A stretch of DNA of 64,000 nucleotides from an uncultured Bacteroidia bacterium. GTDB lineage: Bacteria; Bacteroidota; Bacteroidia; Bacteroidales; UBA932. Positions 50,650 to 59,652 of the stretch are shown in pieces. The notes beneath the pieces were generated by a model that was given only the letters and a program-made list of their open reading frames with translations, did not search any database and was not told the DNA's origin. A program made the translations under genes and the position numbers. Positions within the stretch are counted from its first letter, which is position 1. Each line of letters begins with the position of its first letter. The stretch lies in NCBI GenBank assembly GCA_902788175.1, contig CADAJF010000004.1, forward strand, positions 1 through 64,000, given 5' to 3'.

Positions 50650-52272
50650 ATGAAAAAGACGCTTACCCTTCTTTGGATGGCCGCCGCCTTTTTGGCCGCC
50701 GCCTCCTGCAGCAAAAGCGAGATGGATATTCAGGAAGCCGACATTCCGGAGGCCGTCGTTCCGCCTTCCGTGGAATCTGTGGATTCCGTGAAAGTGAATA
50801 TCAGCGTATCTGGCCTCACCCCCGACACCAAGGCCGTCAAGAAAGGCTGGGAAAAGGGGGACATCCTGAACGTGTACTTGAACGACAACAAAAACATCCT
50901 TACTCCCGATTTCACCCTCACCTACGACGGCAGCAGCTGGAAAGCCTCTGCCCTGGACGCATCCGTAGCGGCGCGCCTGAAAACAAGCGGCGGCACCCTC
51001 TTCGGATTCTGGGAGGACAGCAATTCCTGCATGAGCAATGACGCCTGGAAAAAAATTTCGGTCGGAAGTAGATATATATACTTCCCTGGCAGGGACGAAG
51101 ATTATACCACAGGAGTTGAAATGCATCTGTTAGCCTCTTTTCAGGAGATCTCTTACACATATTCCAATGGGGTTCTTACGGCTAACATTAACAACTGGAA
51201 ATTCGAGCAAGAACTCCAGATTGTGGTTTCCGGACTTACTTATTCGCCTGGCAGGTACACGATGTATTCTGAGGGATTAATGGTGCATGGGGACATCTAT
51301 GTATCTGATTATCATAATTTCCCGTGTATTACAATCACCAATAGAGGCACCGGTGAATATGGTCATCGCATTGCGGGCATTAATAATCAGGACGGCGTAG
51401 CGTTTTATGCTAGCTCACCCGTTGATAAATATTGGGAAGACATCAATCTCTACCTTATTGATAACCAAGAAGGTAAAACATATGTATTCGAAAAAGAAGG
51501 TAAAGTCTTAATCGGCGATAGAGCGCTTTACTCTGTCAAGATTCCATTCAGCAAGTTCCGTGAAGTGCAGGTCATGGATGCCGTAGACCTTGGCCTCAGC
51601 GTAAAATGGGGCACATGTAACCTTGGTGCCGCGGAGGCGCACAATCCGGGCGACTACCTTGCCTGGGGAGAGACTGCACCCTACTACACCCCGGGTCACG
51701 CGACAGATTATACCTGCTCGTCCTGGAAAGACGGGAAGACCGGTTATAACTGGTGGCCTTCCTACCAATTTGCTTTAGAGCCTACAGTTTATACTCCCAA
51801 TCCTCTTTGGAAATACACGGTCCGGGGCGATGGTACTGATCACAGCGGAAACTGGTGGTCGTGGACTGGTTCTGAATGGATATTCACAGGCGACAATCGG
51901 GGCACTCTTTTGAAGGAGGACGACGCAGCACATGCTTTGCTTGGCGGGCTGTGGCACATCCCCACTGCCGAGCAATGGCAGGAACTCATTGACAACTGCA
52001 CCTGGAAGTGGGATGAAGACTATAGCGAAAACGTCTGGGTGGTCACCAGCAAGAAAAACGGCGCCAGCATCATCCTTCCCGCAGTTGGCTGGCGGACAGA
52101 CGACAAGCTGAATGAGAGGTATAACTTCGCCGCTTATTGGTCCTCCTCCATATTTGAAAATGACCCCACTAATGCCAGATGTCTGTTCTTTGGAGGCGCC
52201 AATGCTCCAGCGACCTACAACCTCCTCCGCAGCTACGGCTTATCCATCCGTCCTGTCAAGGAAACAACATAA
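50650..52272 (+). CDS. surface lipoprotein with fimbrillin-like N terminus and FISUMP domain
   Basis: The 540-residue protein has a lipobox (AAASC, Cys20). Residues about 45-310 are beta-rich and begin with the fimbrillin-like PDTKAVKKGWEKGDILNVYL. Residues about 315-538 are a clear FISUMP domain: VDLGLSVKWGTCNLGAAEAH, YLAWGETAPYY, GGLWHIPTAEQWQELIDNCT, SIILPAVGWR, AYWSSS, and SIRPVK at the end. FISUMP domains resemble C-type-lectin folds and are found in secreted or surface proteins of Bacteroidota and Fibrobacteres; the binding partner is unknown. It is the downstream partner of micropeptide 3. Confidence 0.87.
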   Translation: MKKTLTLLWMAAAFLAAASCSKSEMDIQEADIPEAVVPPSVESVDSVKVNISVSGLTPDTKAVKKGWEKGDILNVYLNDNKNILTPDFTLTYDGSSWKASALDASVAARLKTSGGTLFGFWEDSNSCMSNDAWKKISVGSRYIYFPGRDEDYTTGVEMHLLASFQEISYTYSNGVLTANINNWKFEQELQIVVSGLTYSPGRYTMYSEGLMVHGDIYVSDYHNFPCITITNRGTGEYGHRIAGINNQDGVAFYASSPVDKYWEDINLYLIDNQEGKTYVFEKEGKVLIGDRALYSVKIPFSKFREVQVMDAVDLGLSVKWGTCNLGAAEAHNPGDYLAWGETAPYYTPGHATDYTCSSWKDGKTGYNWWPSYQFALEPTVYTPNPLWKYTVRGDGTDHSGNWWSWTGSEWIFTGDNRGTLLKEDDAAHALLGGLWHIPTAEQWQELIDNCTWKWDEDYSENVWVVTSKKNGASIILPAVGWRTDDKLNERYNFAAYWSSSIFENDPTNARCLFFGGANAPATYNLLRSYGLSIRPVKETT

Positions 52273-52288
52273 ATATTGATACCATCTT

Positions 52289-52321
52289 GCTGCCGCCGGC
52301 CCCTCATGGACTGGCGGCAGC
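52289..52321 (+). terminator. hairpin after the lipoprotein gene
   Basis: GCTGCCGCC (52289-52297) and GGCGGCAGC (52313-52321) form a perfect 9-bp stem 17 bases after the lipoprotein stop. No T tract follows, so this may be a weak or factor-dependent terminator. Confidence 0.5.
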
Positions 52322-52344
52322 TGGTAACATAACCCATCTCCCGT

Positions 52345-52700
52345 GAGAAAGCGCCCAACGGTGCACAAAAACGGCCGAATCTGAGCACCGTACGGCAAAA
52401 AACGACTACCCGTGCACAAAAACGGCCGAATCTGAACACCGCACGCCAAAAAACGACTCCCCGTGCACAAAATCGGCCGAATCTGAGCACCGCACGGCAA
52501 AAAACGACTCCCGGTGCGCAAAAACGGCCGAATCTGAGCACCGCACGCCAAAAAACGACTTCCGGTGCACAAAAACTGCCGAATCTGAGCACCGCACGGC
52601 AAAAAACAACTCCCCGTGCACAAAAACTGCCGAATCTGAGCACCGCACGCCAAAAAACGACTCCCCGAGCACAAATAGGGCCGTTTTTGAGCACGGGTGG
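52345..52700. repeat. 51-bp tandem repeat array 3 (about 6.5 units)
   Basis: Units begin at 52361, 52412, 52463, 52514, 52565, 52616 and 52667, each exactly 51 bp apart. Each has an imperfect 32-bp palindrome centred on GGCC (CGGTGCACAAAAACGGCC then GAATCTGAGCACCG) and an A-rich part (CACGCCAAAAAACGACTCCC). All parts, including the spacer-like one, are conserved. Long frames run through it only because 51 is 17 codons. It fills most of the gap between the lipoprotein gene and hppA. Confidence 0.93.
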
Positions 52701-52736
52701 GGCGGCTCTGGGCGGCACTACGCCGTAAGCCAACTA

Positions 52737-52887
52737 CCCTCCCCCGAAATGAAGGTCGGGAGAGGGTAAAGTCCCTCCCCCGAGGGGAGGGGTTTAAGAC
52801 CAAAGGTCTTTCCCCTCTACTCACCTCGGAAATTCGAACAAGTTCGATTTCACTCGGTTCGGGCGAGGGGTCGGGAGGGGGTAACGT
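52737..52887. repeat. CCCTCCCC-type intergenic repeat, long copy
   Basis: It shares the ends seen at 27375-27417 (AAGTCCCTCCCCCGAGGGGA and GGGAGGGGGTAACGT), with about 100 bp between them that contain AAGACC/GGTCTT and GAAC/GTTC hairpins. A second CCCTCCCCC/GGGAGAGGG pair precedes it. It lies just before the hppA stop, facing away from any promoter. Confidence 0.75.
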
Positions 52888-52915
52888 AAGGCACTACGCT
52901 GCATTATGCGGCACG

Positions 52916-55102
52916 CTAGTGCAGCATGACGGTAAGGCCGGCCATGACGATACTCACCATGCTCATGAGTTTGATGAGGATGTTGAGCGAAGGGCCGGAA
53001 GTGTCCTTGAAGGGATCGCCTACGGTGTCACCCACGATGGTGGCCTTGTGGGCCGGGGAGTTCTTGCCGCCGTGATGGCCTTCTTCCACGTACTTCTTGG
53101 CATTGTCCCAGGCACCGCCGGAATTAGCCAGGAAAATGGCCAGCACAAATCCGGCGCCCAGGCCGCCTGCGAGCAGGCCGATAACCCCTGCAGGGCCCAG
53201 CAGCACACCCACCAGCATGGGAACCAGTATAGCCAGCAAGGACGGGAAAATCATCTCCTGCTGTGCAGCCAAGGTGGAAATACGGACACAGGAAGTGTAG
53301 TCCGGGCGCTGCTTGCCGTCCAGGATGCCGGCAATCTCGCGGAACTGACGACGCACTTCCACCACCATCTTGGAGGCGGCACGGCCCACGGCCTGCATGG
53401 TGAGGCCGCAGAAGAGGAAGGCCATCATGGAGCCCACGAAGATACCTACCAGTACTTTGGGGTTCATGAGGGTGATGTCGTAGTAAGCCACAATATCCGT
53501 GATATTGGCCTGGGAGAGGCGGGTGAATTCCGCTGCCATCTCTCCGCCCTTGGCGGCCATGTGGCTGAAGCCAATCTTGATTTCTTCAATGTAGGAAGCC
53601 AGCAGGGCCAGGGCCGTAAGGGCGGCAGAGCCAATGGCGAATCCCTTGCCGGTGGCCGCCGTGGTGTTGCCCAGGGCATCCAGAACGTCCGTCTTCTCGC
53701 GGACGGAAGGATCCAGTTCGCTCATCTGGGCATTGCCGCCGGCGTTGTCCGCGATGGGACCGTAAGCATCTGTGGCCAAGGTGATTCCCAGCGTGGAGAG
53801 CATACCCACCGCCGCGATGGAAATGCCATAAAGACCCAGGCTAAGGGTGCCGGCGTTGAACACAAAGTCCGTCACAAAACCGTAGGAAAGGAGGATGGCG
53901 GCGCAGATAGTGACCACGGGTATGGCGGTGGAACGCATGCCCAGGCCCACACCGTTGATGACTACGGTGGCAGAGCCGGTATTGGCAGCCTCTGCCAGCT
54001 TTTGCGTGGGCTTGTAGGAATGAGAAGTGTAATATTCCGTGACTTTGCCAATCACCACGCCCGCCAGCAGGCCGGAAATGACGCTGAGCGAGAGTTTCCA
54101 CCAGTTGGGGAAGCCCAGGATATAGAAAATGCCGAAGCTCAGGACCGCAATGAGGACGGAGGAGAGGTTGGTGCCCACGGACAGGGATTTGAGAAGGTCC
54201 TTCAGGTGGGCGCCTTCCTTGGTGCGCACAAAGTAAATACCTATAATAGAAAGGACTACGCCGATAGCAGCAATCATCATGGGGGCCATGATGGCGCGAA
54301 GCTGCACCTCTGTCCCCTGACTGAAGAAGGCCGATGCTCCCAGCGCCATGGTGGCGAGGATGGAACCGCAGTAGCTCTCGTACAGGTCTGCGCCCATGCC
54401 GGCTACGTCGCCCACGTTGTCGCCCACGTTGTCTGCGATGGTGGCGGGGTTGCGGGGGTCATCCTCCGGGATGTCCTGCTCTACCTTGCCCACTATATCG
54501 GCCCCCACATCTGCGGCTTTGGTGTAGATGCCGCCGCCCACGCGGGCAAAGAGCGCCTGCGTAGAGGCACCCATGCCGAAGGTGAGCATGGTGGTGGTGA
54601 TGATGACCAGGTTCTGCGCCTGGGAAGGGTCATAGAAAATGCGGAGCAGGAACCACCAGAGGGCGATATCCAGCAGGCCCAGGCCCACTACGGTGAGGCC
54701 CATGACGGCGCCGCTGCGGAAAGCGACCTTAAGGCCGGAGTTGAGGCTGCGCATGGTGGCGTTGGCCGTACGTGCACTGGCGTAGGTGGCCGTTTTCATG
54801 CCCACGAAACCCGCCAGGCCGCTGAAAAAGCCGCCCGTGAGGAAGGCAAACGGCACCCAGGGATTCTGCACCCCGAAGCCATAGGCCAGCACTGCAAACA
54901 GGATGGCCAGGATTACAAATACCACAACCACCACTTTGTACTGCTGCTTGAGGTAGGCCATGGCGCCTTCCCGCACGTACTGGGCAATTTCCTTCATGGT
55001 GGGAGTACCCTCGCTTTCCTTCATCATCTGACGAAAGAAAATCCATGCGAACAGCAGCGCAATCACTGCCGCTGCAGGGACCAGATAGAATAGATAGGTC
55101 AT
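52916..55102 (-). CDS. hppA: membrane-bound pyrophosphatase, cation-pumping
   Basis: This 728-residue ion pump has about sixteen membrane segments and hydrolyses pyrophosphate to drive export of H+ or Na+. The substrate site DVGADIVGKVEQDIPEDDPR and NPATIADNVGDNVGD, and the C-terminal KATIVGDTVGDPFKDTSGPS, are the family hallmarks. The stretch GNTTAATGKGFAIGSAA at about residue 480 has Ala, not Lys, at the key place, which marks K+-dependent enzymes; these include Na+ and dual Na+/H+ pumps. Which ion is moved cannot be read from this. Confidence 0.95.
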   Translation of the reverse strand: MTYLFYLVPAAAVIALLFAWIFFRQMMKESEGTPTMKEIAQYVREGAMAYLKQQYKVVVVVFVILAILFAVLAYGFGVQNPWVPFAFLTGGFFSGLAGFVGMKTATYASARTANATMRSLNSGLKVAFRSGAVMGLTVVGLGLLDIALWWFLLRIFYDPSQAQNLVIITTTMLTFGMGASTQALFARVGGGIYTKAADVGADIVGKVEQDIPEDDPRNPATIADNVGDNVGDVAGMGADLYESYCGSILATMALGASAFFSQGTEVQLRAIMAPMMIAAIGVVLSIIGIYFVRTKEGAHLKDLLKSLSVGTNLSSVLIAVLSFGIFYILGFPNWWKLSLSVISGLLAGVVIGKVTEYYTSHSYKPTQKLAEAANTGSATVVINGVGLGMRSTAIPVVTICAAILLSYGFVTDFVFNAGTLSLGLYGISIAAVGMLSTLGITLATDAYGPIADNAGGNAQMSELDPSVREKTDVLDALGNTTAATGKGFAIGSAALTALALLASYIEEIKIGFSHMAAKGGEMAAEFTRLSQANITDIVAYYDITLMNPKVLVGIFVGSMMAFLFCGLTMQAVGRAASKMVVEVRRQFREIAGILDGKQRPDYTSCVRISTLAAQQEMIFPSLLAILVPMLVGVLLGPAGVIGLLAGGLGAGFVLAIFLANSGGAWDNAKKYVEEGHHGGKNSPAHKATIVGDTVGDPFKDTSGPSLNILIKLMSMVSIVMAGLTVMLH

Positions 55103-55138
55103 TGTTTTATAGTATTATTAATCTTTCAGTATGGCCTG

Positions 55139-55146
55139 CAAATATA
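55139..55146 (-). promoter_or_regulatory. -7 box TATATTTG of hppA
   Basis: Minus-strand TATATTTG lies about 36 bases upstream of the hppA ATG and directly after the pheS terminator hairpin. No good -33 element. Confidence 0.5.
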
Positions 55147-55151
55147 ATAAA

Positions 55152-55184
55152 AAAATCCCCGTTCTGCGCTTGAACGAGGATTTT
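55152..55184 (-). terminator. terminator of pheS
   Basis: On the minus strand AATCCTCGTT and AACGGGGATT (plus 55173-55182 and 55154-55163) pair with one G-T wobble across a 9-base loop, followed by a T run (plus A tract from 55149). The same AATCCTCGTT word forms a hairpin at 59606-59634. Confidence 0.8.
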
Positions 55185-55187
55185 CTC

Positions 55188-56222
55188 TTAAACTTCTGTG
55201 GCTGTGGCGAACTGCGCGAGGAAGCGCATGTCGTTCTCGAAGTAGTGGCGCAGGTCATTTACCTGCCACTTGAGCATGGCTATGCGCTCCACGCCCATGC
55301 CGAAGGCGAAGCCGCTGTACTGCTCCGGGTCTATGCCGCTGGCCTTGAGGACATTGGGATCCACCATGCCGCAGCCCATGATTTCCAGCCAGCCGGTGCC
55401 TTTGCAGATGTTACAGCCCTTGCCCTTGCAGATGTTGCAACTTACGTCCACCTCTGCGGAAGGCTCCGTGAAGGGGAAATAGGAAGGGCGCATGCGGATT
55501 TGGGTCTCCGGGCCGAACATCTCCCGCGCAAAGAGCAGGATGGCCTGCTTGAGGTCTGCAAAGGTGACGTCCTTGTCAATGTACAGGCCCTCCACCTGAT
55601 GGAAAATGCAATGTGCGCGTGCCGATATGGCCTCATTGCGGAAAACCCTGCCGGGGCACACGACGCGGATAGGGAGGGGCTGGGTTTCCATGGTGCGCAC
55701 CTGCACTGACGAGGTGTGGGTGCGCAGCAGCAGGGGATTCAGGTGGCCGGAGCTTACGAAGAAGGTATCCTGCATCTCGCGCGCGGGGTGGTTGGGCGGG
55801 AAATTGAGGGCTTCGAAGACGTGGTAGTCGTCCTCGATCTCGGGGCCTTCGGCGACGTCGTAGCCGAATTTGCGGAAGATGTCCACAATCTGCTGCCGGA
55901 CAATGGAGACAGGGTGGCGCGAGCCCATGGGCACGACGTCCCCGGGCATGGTAAGGTCCTCTGCGGGGGCATCCGAAGATGCCGCCTGGCAGGCCTGGGC
56001 CTTCAGCTCCTCTATGCGGGCCAGGGCCTCTTTCTTGAGCTCATTGAGCTTCTGGCCGTATTCACGCTTAAGCTCCGGCGCCACGCTACGGAACTGCTCC
56101 ATGAGGGCGGTGATTTCCCCTTTCTTGCCCAGAAAACGGATGCGGGCCTCTTCCACCTCTTTCTGGGTGGCGGCCTTCAACTGGGAGAGATCCTGAAAAA
56201 TTTTCTCGATGGTATCTTTCAT
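55188..56222 (-). CDS. pheS: phenylalanyl-tRNA synthetase alpha subunit
   Basis: The 344-residue class II catalytic subunit pairs with PheT, which is not in the window. An N-terminal coiled coil (residues 1-85) precedes motif 1. Motif 2 is CPGRVFRNEAISARAHCIFH and motif 3 is GFAFGMGVERIAML. The CNICKGKGCNICKGTGWLEI stretch is a cysteine-rich metal-type insert seen in many bacterial PheS. Stop and hairpin follow closely. Confidence 0.97.
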   Translation of the reverse strand: MKDTIEKIFQDLSQLKAATQKEVEEARIRFLGKKGEITALMEQFRSVAPELKREYGQKLNELKKEALARIEELKAQACQAASSDAPAEDLTMPGDVVPMGSRHPVSIVRQQIVDIFRKFGYDVAEGPEIEDDYHVFEALNFPPNHPAREMQDTFFVSSGHLNPLLLRTHTSSVQVRTMETQPLPIRVVCPGRVFRNEAISARAHCIFHQVEGLYIDKDVTFADLKQAILLFAREMFGPETQIRMRPSYFPFTEPSAEVDVSCNICKGKGCNICKGTGWLEIMGCGMVDPNVLKASGIDPEQYSGFAFGMGVERIAMLKWQVNDLRHYFENDMRFLAQFATATEV

Positions 56223-56224
56223 AA

Positions 56225-56635
56225 CTATTTCTTTTTCCTTTTGTTACGGCTTTCCTGCGCACGTTTGCCGCCGTTTTTCCAGTACTTTTTCCATTGCTCT
56301 TCCGTAAAAAAGCGCTTGTAGCTGTCGTCTATCTGCTGCAGCCACTTGTCCTGGACGTTGAGGTACAGGTCCGGGTTCTCCACCTTGGCACCCTGCATCT
56401 GCTCCATTTCCTGCGACATGGCTTTGTAGTCATGCGTGAGGGTGGAGTCCACGTAAAACTCCTGCCAGTATTCCAGTTCCAGGAGGGAGCTCAGGCGCTG
56501 AACCTCCTTGTCTATCCATTCCAGCAGCTGTTTTTCCTTCTGTTCCGGGGTTTGCGGCGGCTGATTCTGGGCCCCGGACACAAAAACTGACAAGCAGAGA
56601 ATGGCAAGAACGCTTAAGAAACGATAAAATTTCAT
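56225..56635 (-). CDS. secreted small protein of unknown function
   Basis: The 136-residue protein has a signal peptide (MKFYRFLSVLAILCLSVFVSG) and a charged helical mature part (EQKEKQLLEWIDKEVQRLSS, YKRFFTEEQWKKYWKNGGKR), ending in a Lys/Arg tail. I do not recognise a named family. A start nine codons upstream exists but hides the signal peptide. It lies two bases before pheS, so the two are probably co-transcribed. Its start region overlaps the divergent -7 box of the C69 gene. Confidence 0.75.
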   Translation of the reverse strand: MKFYRFLSVLAILCLSVFVSGAQNQPPQTPEQKEKQLLEWIDKEVQRLSSLLELEYWQEFYVDSTLTHDYKAMSQEMEQMQGAKVENPDLYLNVQDKWLQQIDDSYKRFFTEEQWKKYWKNGGKRAQESRNKRKKK

Positions 56636-56642
56636 ACCTTTG
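56635..56642 (+). promoter_or_regulatory. -7 box TACCTTTG of the C69 dipeptidase gene
   Basis: TACCTTTG matches the consensus and lies 55 bases before the ATG at 56698. It touches the start codon of the divergent secreted protein gene. Confidence 0.55.
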
Positions 56643-56697
56643 TAAACTGTTGTCGGACGCAAAATTACGCAATAATATCGAAAAAGCCCAAAATACG

Positions 56698-58485
56698 ATG
56701 AGAAAATCGCTCCTGAAAATGCTTGCCCTGAGCCTGGCCGTGCTGCTGGGAACCGTAGAAGGCAACACTTGTACCAATGTCATTGTCTCCCGCGGCGCCA
56801 GCCGGGACGGCTCTGTCCTGGTCTCCTACTCGGCAGACTCCCACTACCTTTACGGAGAGCTTTACTACAAGCCCGCGGCAGACTGGAAGCTGGGCTCTCT
56901 CCTGAAGGTCTATGAATGGGACACCAACCGCTACCTGGGAGAAATAGAGCAAGTGGCCCATACCTACCAGACGGTGGGCAATATGAACGAGCACCAGCTC
57001 ATCATCACGGAGACCACCTGGGGCGGCCGGGAAGAGCTGGAGGACAAGAAAGGCGGAATCGACTATGGCTCACTCATTTACATCACCCTTCAGCGGGCAA
57101 AGACAGCCCGCGAGGCCATCGACATCATCGTAGATCTGGCCAACGAGTACGGCTACGCCTCTTCCGGCGAAAGCTTCTCCATCGCAGACAAGAACGAGGC
57201 CTGGATTATGGAGCTTATCGGCAAGGGAACCAACCTGCGGAACGGGGTCAACACCAACAAGGGCATCGTGTGGGTGGCCATGCGCGTGCCGGACGGCGCC
57301 ATTTGTGCGCATGCCAACCAGGCGCGTATCGGCAAGTTCCCGCTCAATGACCCGGACAATTGCCTGTATGCCCCGGACGTGATCAGTTTTGCCCGCCGGA
57401 AAGGCTATTTCGAGGGCCTGGACAGCGAATTCAGCTTCAAGAAAGCCTATAACCCCGCCGACTTTGGCACCGTCCGCGGCTGCGACGCCCGCGCCTGGAG
57501 CGCTTTCAACATCCTCACGGAGGGCTGGTTCTCCTTCTACGACGAAAACGGCAACCCCGTCACGCGGGACGCCTTCTCCTACCTGGATTACGTGATGGGC
57601 CGGGACCTGGAAGGGGACTTCCCTCTCTTCGTCTATCCCCGCAAGAAAATCGGCGTGAAGGAAGTGGCCGATGTCATGCGCGACCACTTCGAGGGTACGC
57701 CCATGGACATGACACAGGATATCGGCGCCGGCGGAAACGCCCTCCCGTACCGCTGGAGGCCCATGGAATGGAAAAATTATGAGGGAAATACCTTCACCAA
57801 CGAGCGCGCCATCGCCACCCAGCAAACCGGCTTCTGGATGGTGGGACAGGCCCGCAGCTACGTGCCGGACGTGGTGGGCGGCATCCTGTGGTTCGGCACG
57901 GACGACGCTGCCACCTCCTACCTCACGCCCATCTACACCTCCATCACCAAGGTGCCCAGGTGCTTCCGCGAGGGCAACGGAGACCTCCTGCACTACTCGG
58001 ACGAGTCCTCCTTCTGGATCAACAACCGCATCTCCAACGCCTGCTACAAGATGTACAACGTGATGGCACCCCATGTCCGCGCCAAGATTGACCTCTTTGA
58101 GATTGACCAGATGGAGCGCCGCACCCACTCCGTGGACAGCATGGCCGTGGTCCTGTACAACCAGATTGTGGTGAAGATGCAGAAAAAACTCTCCTCAAAA
58201 GGGGATGTCATGGTTTCCAGGGAACCTTTTACCAAAGTCATCAAGTACGTCACGGACTACTCAGTAAACACCGCCCAGGACCAGTTCAAGGCCTGGAAGG
58301 ACCTGGAAGTGGAACTGCTGGTCAAGTACATGGACGGCAACGTGAAACCCCAGGACCAGAATGGCCTTTTCAAGCATTCCCAGCACTCGGAAGGCATGCC
58401 TGAAAAGATTGAGTGGCCCGGCTACACGGAGCTCTGGAAAGAGACCGTAGCCCAGGAGCACGGAGAGATTATCCGCGTCCCCTAA
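56698..58485 (+). CDS. C69-family dipeptidase
   Basis: The 595-residue N-terminal-nucleophile hydrolase has a signal peptide, after which Cys25 in GNTCTNVIVSRGAS is the likely nucleophile exposed on processing. Other C69 landmarks include TYQTVGNMNEHQLIITETTW, YGYASSGESFSIADKNEAW and PDNCLYAPDVISFARRKGYF. The family (PepD) cleaves dipeptides. The ATG at 56698 preserves the signal; in-frame codons upstream do not. Confidence 0.92.
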   Translation: MRKSLLKMLALSLAVLLGTVEGNTCTNVIVSRGASRDGSVLVSYSADSHYLYGELYYKPAADWKLGSLLKVYEWDTNRYLGEIEQVAHTYQTVGNMNEHQLIITETTWGGREELEDKKGGIDYGSLIYITLQRAKTAREAIDIIVDLANEYGYASSGESFSIADKNEAWIMELIGKGTNLRNGVNTNKGIVWVAMRVPDGAICAHANQARIGKFPLNDPDNCLYAPDVISFARRKGYFEGLDSEFSFKKAYNPADFGTVRGCDARAWSAFNILTEGWFSFYDENGNPVTRDAFSYLDYVMGRDLEGDFPLFVYPRKKIGVKEVADVMRDHFEGTPMDMTQDIGAGGNALPYRWRPMEWKNYEGNTFTNERAIATQQTGFWMVGQARSYVPDVVGGILWFGTDDAATSYLTPIYTSITKVPRCFREGNGDLLHYSDESSFWINNRISNACYKMYNVMAPHVRAKIDLFEIDQMERRTHSVDSMAVVLYNQIVVKMQKKLSSKGDVMVSREPFTKVIKYVTDYSVNTAQDQFKAWKDLEVELLVKYMDGNVKPQDQNGLFKHSQHSEGMPEKIEWPGYTELWKETVAQEHGEIIRVP

Positions 58486-59040
58486 TTAAAAGGTAGGTAC
58501 CTCGAAGACGGAAGGGTCAACATCGCCTTCGGTGAGTTCTTTTACCGTGGCGGTCACTTCCATACCCCCGGCGCTGGTGAGGGTTTTCATGGGAATTCCG
58601 CACCAGACAGAAACGGTGAGTTTGGCCGTCTGGCCCATCTGAGTCACTTCCAGGCTGTATTTGACACAGTCTTTACCTCCCACGGTTTCTTTGCCAAGCT
58701 CCTTGATCTGGTACTTGGCAACAACCTCGTCCGTGAGGTCCAGGTAGTTGATGGACTCCTGGGCGGGCATTTCCTGAACCTGTTTGGCGGAATGGTTCAC
58801 CATATACACCTTGCCATCCCGGGAGATGGTAGAGATGACCATCCCGAAGGTATTTACCTTGGAGGTCTCCAGCCGGCCAAAATCGTCAAAGTAGGTGGTG
58901 GACTCGATAGTCTGCCCCATCACCTCGGAAACGGTGGTGAAGGTACCGGATTTGATTTCATACTTCTTAGGGGCATCCTGGGCCATCATCACGCCCGTTG
59001 CCACTATCAGCGCCGAAAAGAGTGCAATAAAACGTTTCAT
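58486..59040 (-). CDS. secreted protein, DUF4412-like
   Basis: This 184-residue protein has a signal peptide (MKRFIALFSALIVATGVMMA) and a beta-rich mature part (KKYEIKSGTFTTVSEVMGQT, FDDFGRLETSKVNTFGM, SVWCGIPMKTLTSAGG) resembling small periplasmic proteins annotated as DUF4412. Function unknown. It converges on the C69 gene, with adjacent stops. Confidence 0.7.
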   Translation of the reverse strand: MKRFIALFSALIVATGVMMAQDAPKKYEIKSGTFTTVSEVMGQTIESTTYFDDFGRLETSKVNTFGMVISTISRDGKVYMVNHSAKQVQEMPAQESINYLDLTDEVVAKYQIKELGKETVGGKDCVKYSLEVTQMGQTAKLTVSVWCGIPMKTLTSAGGMEVTATVKELTEGDVDPSVFEVPTF

Positions 59041-59079
59041 ACTGTTCTGAGTTTAATAGCTGTATATATATACGGTCGG

Positions 59080-59562
59080 TTATTTTTTCATGGCTTTCAT
59101 GATGCCGTCGATGGCGGCGAGGTTGGATTTGACGCTCTTGTCCGTGGCGGAGACGGGAACGAGGTTACCGGCGAAAGCGGCAGAGGTTGCCTTGGTGAGG
59201 ACCGAGGTGTCCGTTCCGGCCAGGTTCTTGAGGGCCGATATAACACCATTCACATTGCCGCTGTTGATCATGTTGTTGGAACCGCTGATGAGGTCTTTGG
59301 CGAACTGGTCCGTGTAGGACTGGCTGGCATCTACCAGGGAGTTGGCGCCGGTGAGGATCTGGCCCAGGTTGATGAGGTTGGTGAGGTTGCCCAGATCCAG
59401 GGCGCCGGTATTCTTAAGCACGTTGAAAATGGCCGAAAGAGCAGAGCCTGTGGTGCTTCCGGTAGAGTTGGAAGTGTTGGAGGACATCCCGCCCAGCAGG
59501 GCGCAGGATGAGAGGAGGGACAGGGTGGCAACAATGGCCACAGCGCGTTTGATTGCTTTCAT
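59080..59562 (-). CDS. small lipoprotein of unknown function
   Basis: The 160-residue protein has a lipobox (LSLLSSC, Cys20) and a Ser/Thr/Asn-rich stretch (GGMSSNTSNSTGSTTGS) before a helical region (ALDLGNLTNLINLGQILTGA, NGVISALKNLAG). I recognise no family. A reading frame starting 15 codons earlier would hide the signal peptide. It and the DUF4412-like gene share a strand. Confidence 0.72.
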   Translation of the reverse strand: MKAIKRAVAIVATLSLLSSCALLGGMSSNTSNSTGSTTGSALSAIFNVLKNTGALDLGNLTNLINLGQILTGANSLVDASQSYTDQFAKDLISGSNNMINSGNVNGVISALKNLAGTDTSVLTKATSAAFAGNLVPVSATDKSVKSNLAAIDGIMKAMKK

Positions 59563-59605
59563 AATTGTGATCGTTAAAGTTTTGTGTTTCAATGGTTTCC
59601 AGTAC

Positions 59606-59634
59606 AATCCTCGTTCGATTTTTGAACGAGGATT
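59606..59634. terminator. 11-bp hairpin between the lipoprotein and symporter genes
   Basis: AATCCTCGTTC (59606-59616) and GAACGAGGATT (59624-59634) are perfectly complementary over a 7-base loop. The word AATCCTCGTT recurs in the pheS terminator at 55152-55184, so this is a shared terminator-like element. A long T run is lacking on the minus strand. Confidence 0.6.
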
Positions 59635-59652
59635 TGTATATAAACGCCTGTG

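Noticed and set aside
52345-52700. CRISPR-like array of palindromic 32-bp repeats with about 19-bp spacers
   Set aside because: The spacer-like parts are nearly identical between units and between arrays, unit length is constant at 51 bp, and no cas genes are present. It is a tandem repeat.
52240-52824. Long open frames through the 51-bp arrays that look like Cys/Arg-rich repeat proteins
   Set aside because: Frames stay open on several strands because 51 is a multiple of three; there is no plausible start or conserved domain, and the same sequence occurs intergenically in both orientations.
52697-55093. 798-codon open frame opposite hppA
   Set aside because: It is a His/Gly-rich shadow of the pyrophosphatase gene and begins in an intergenic repeat.
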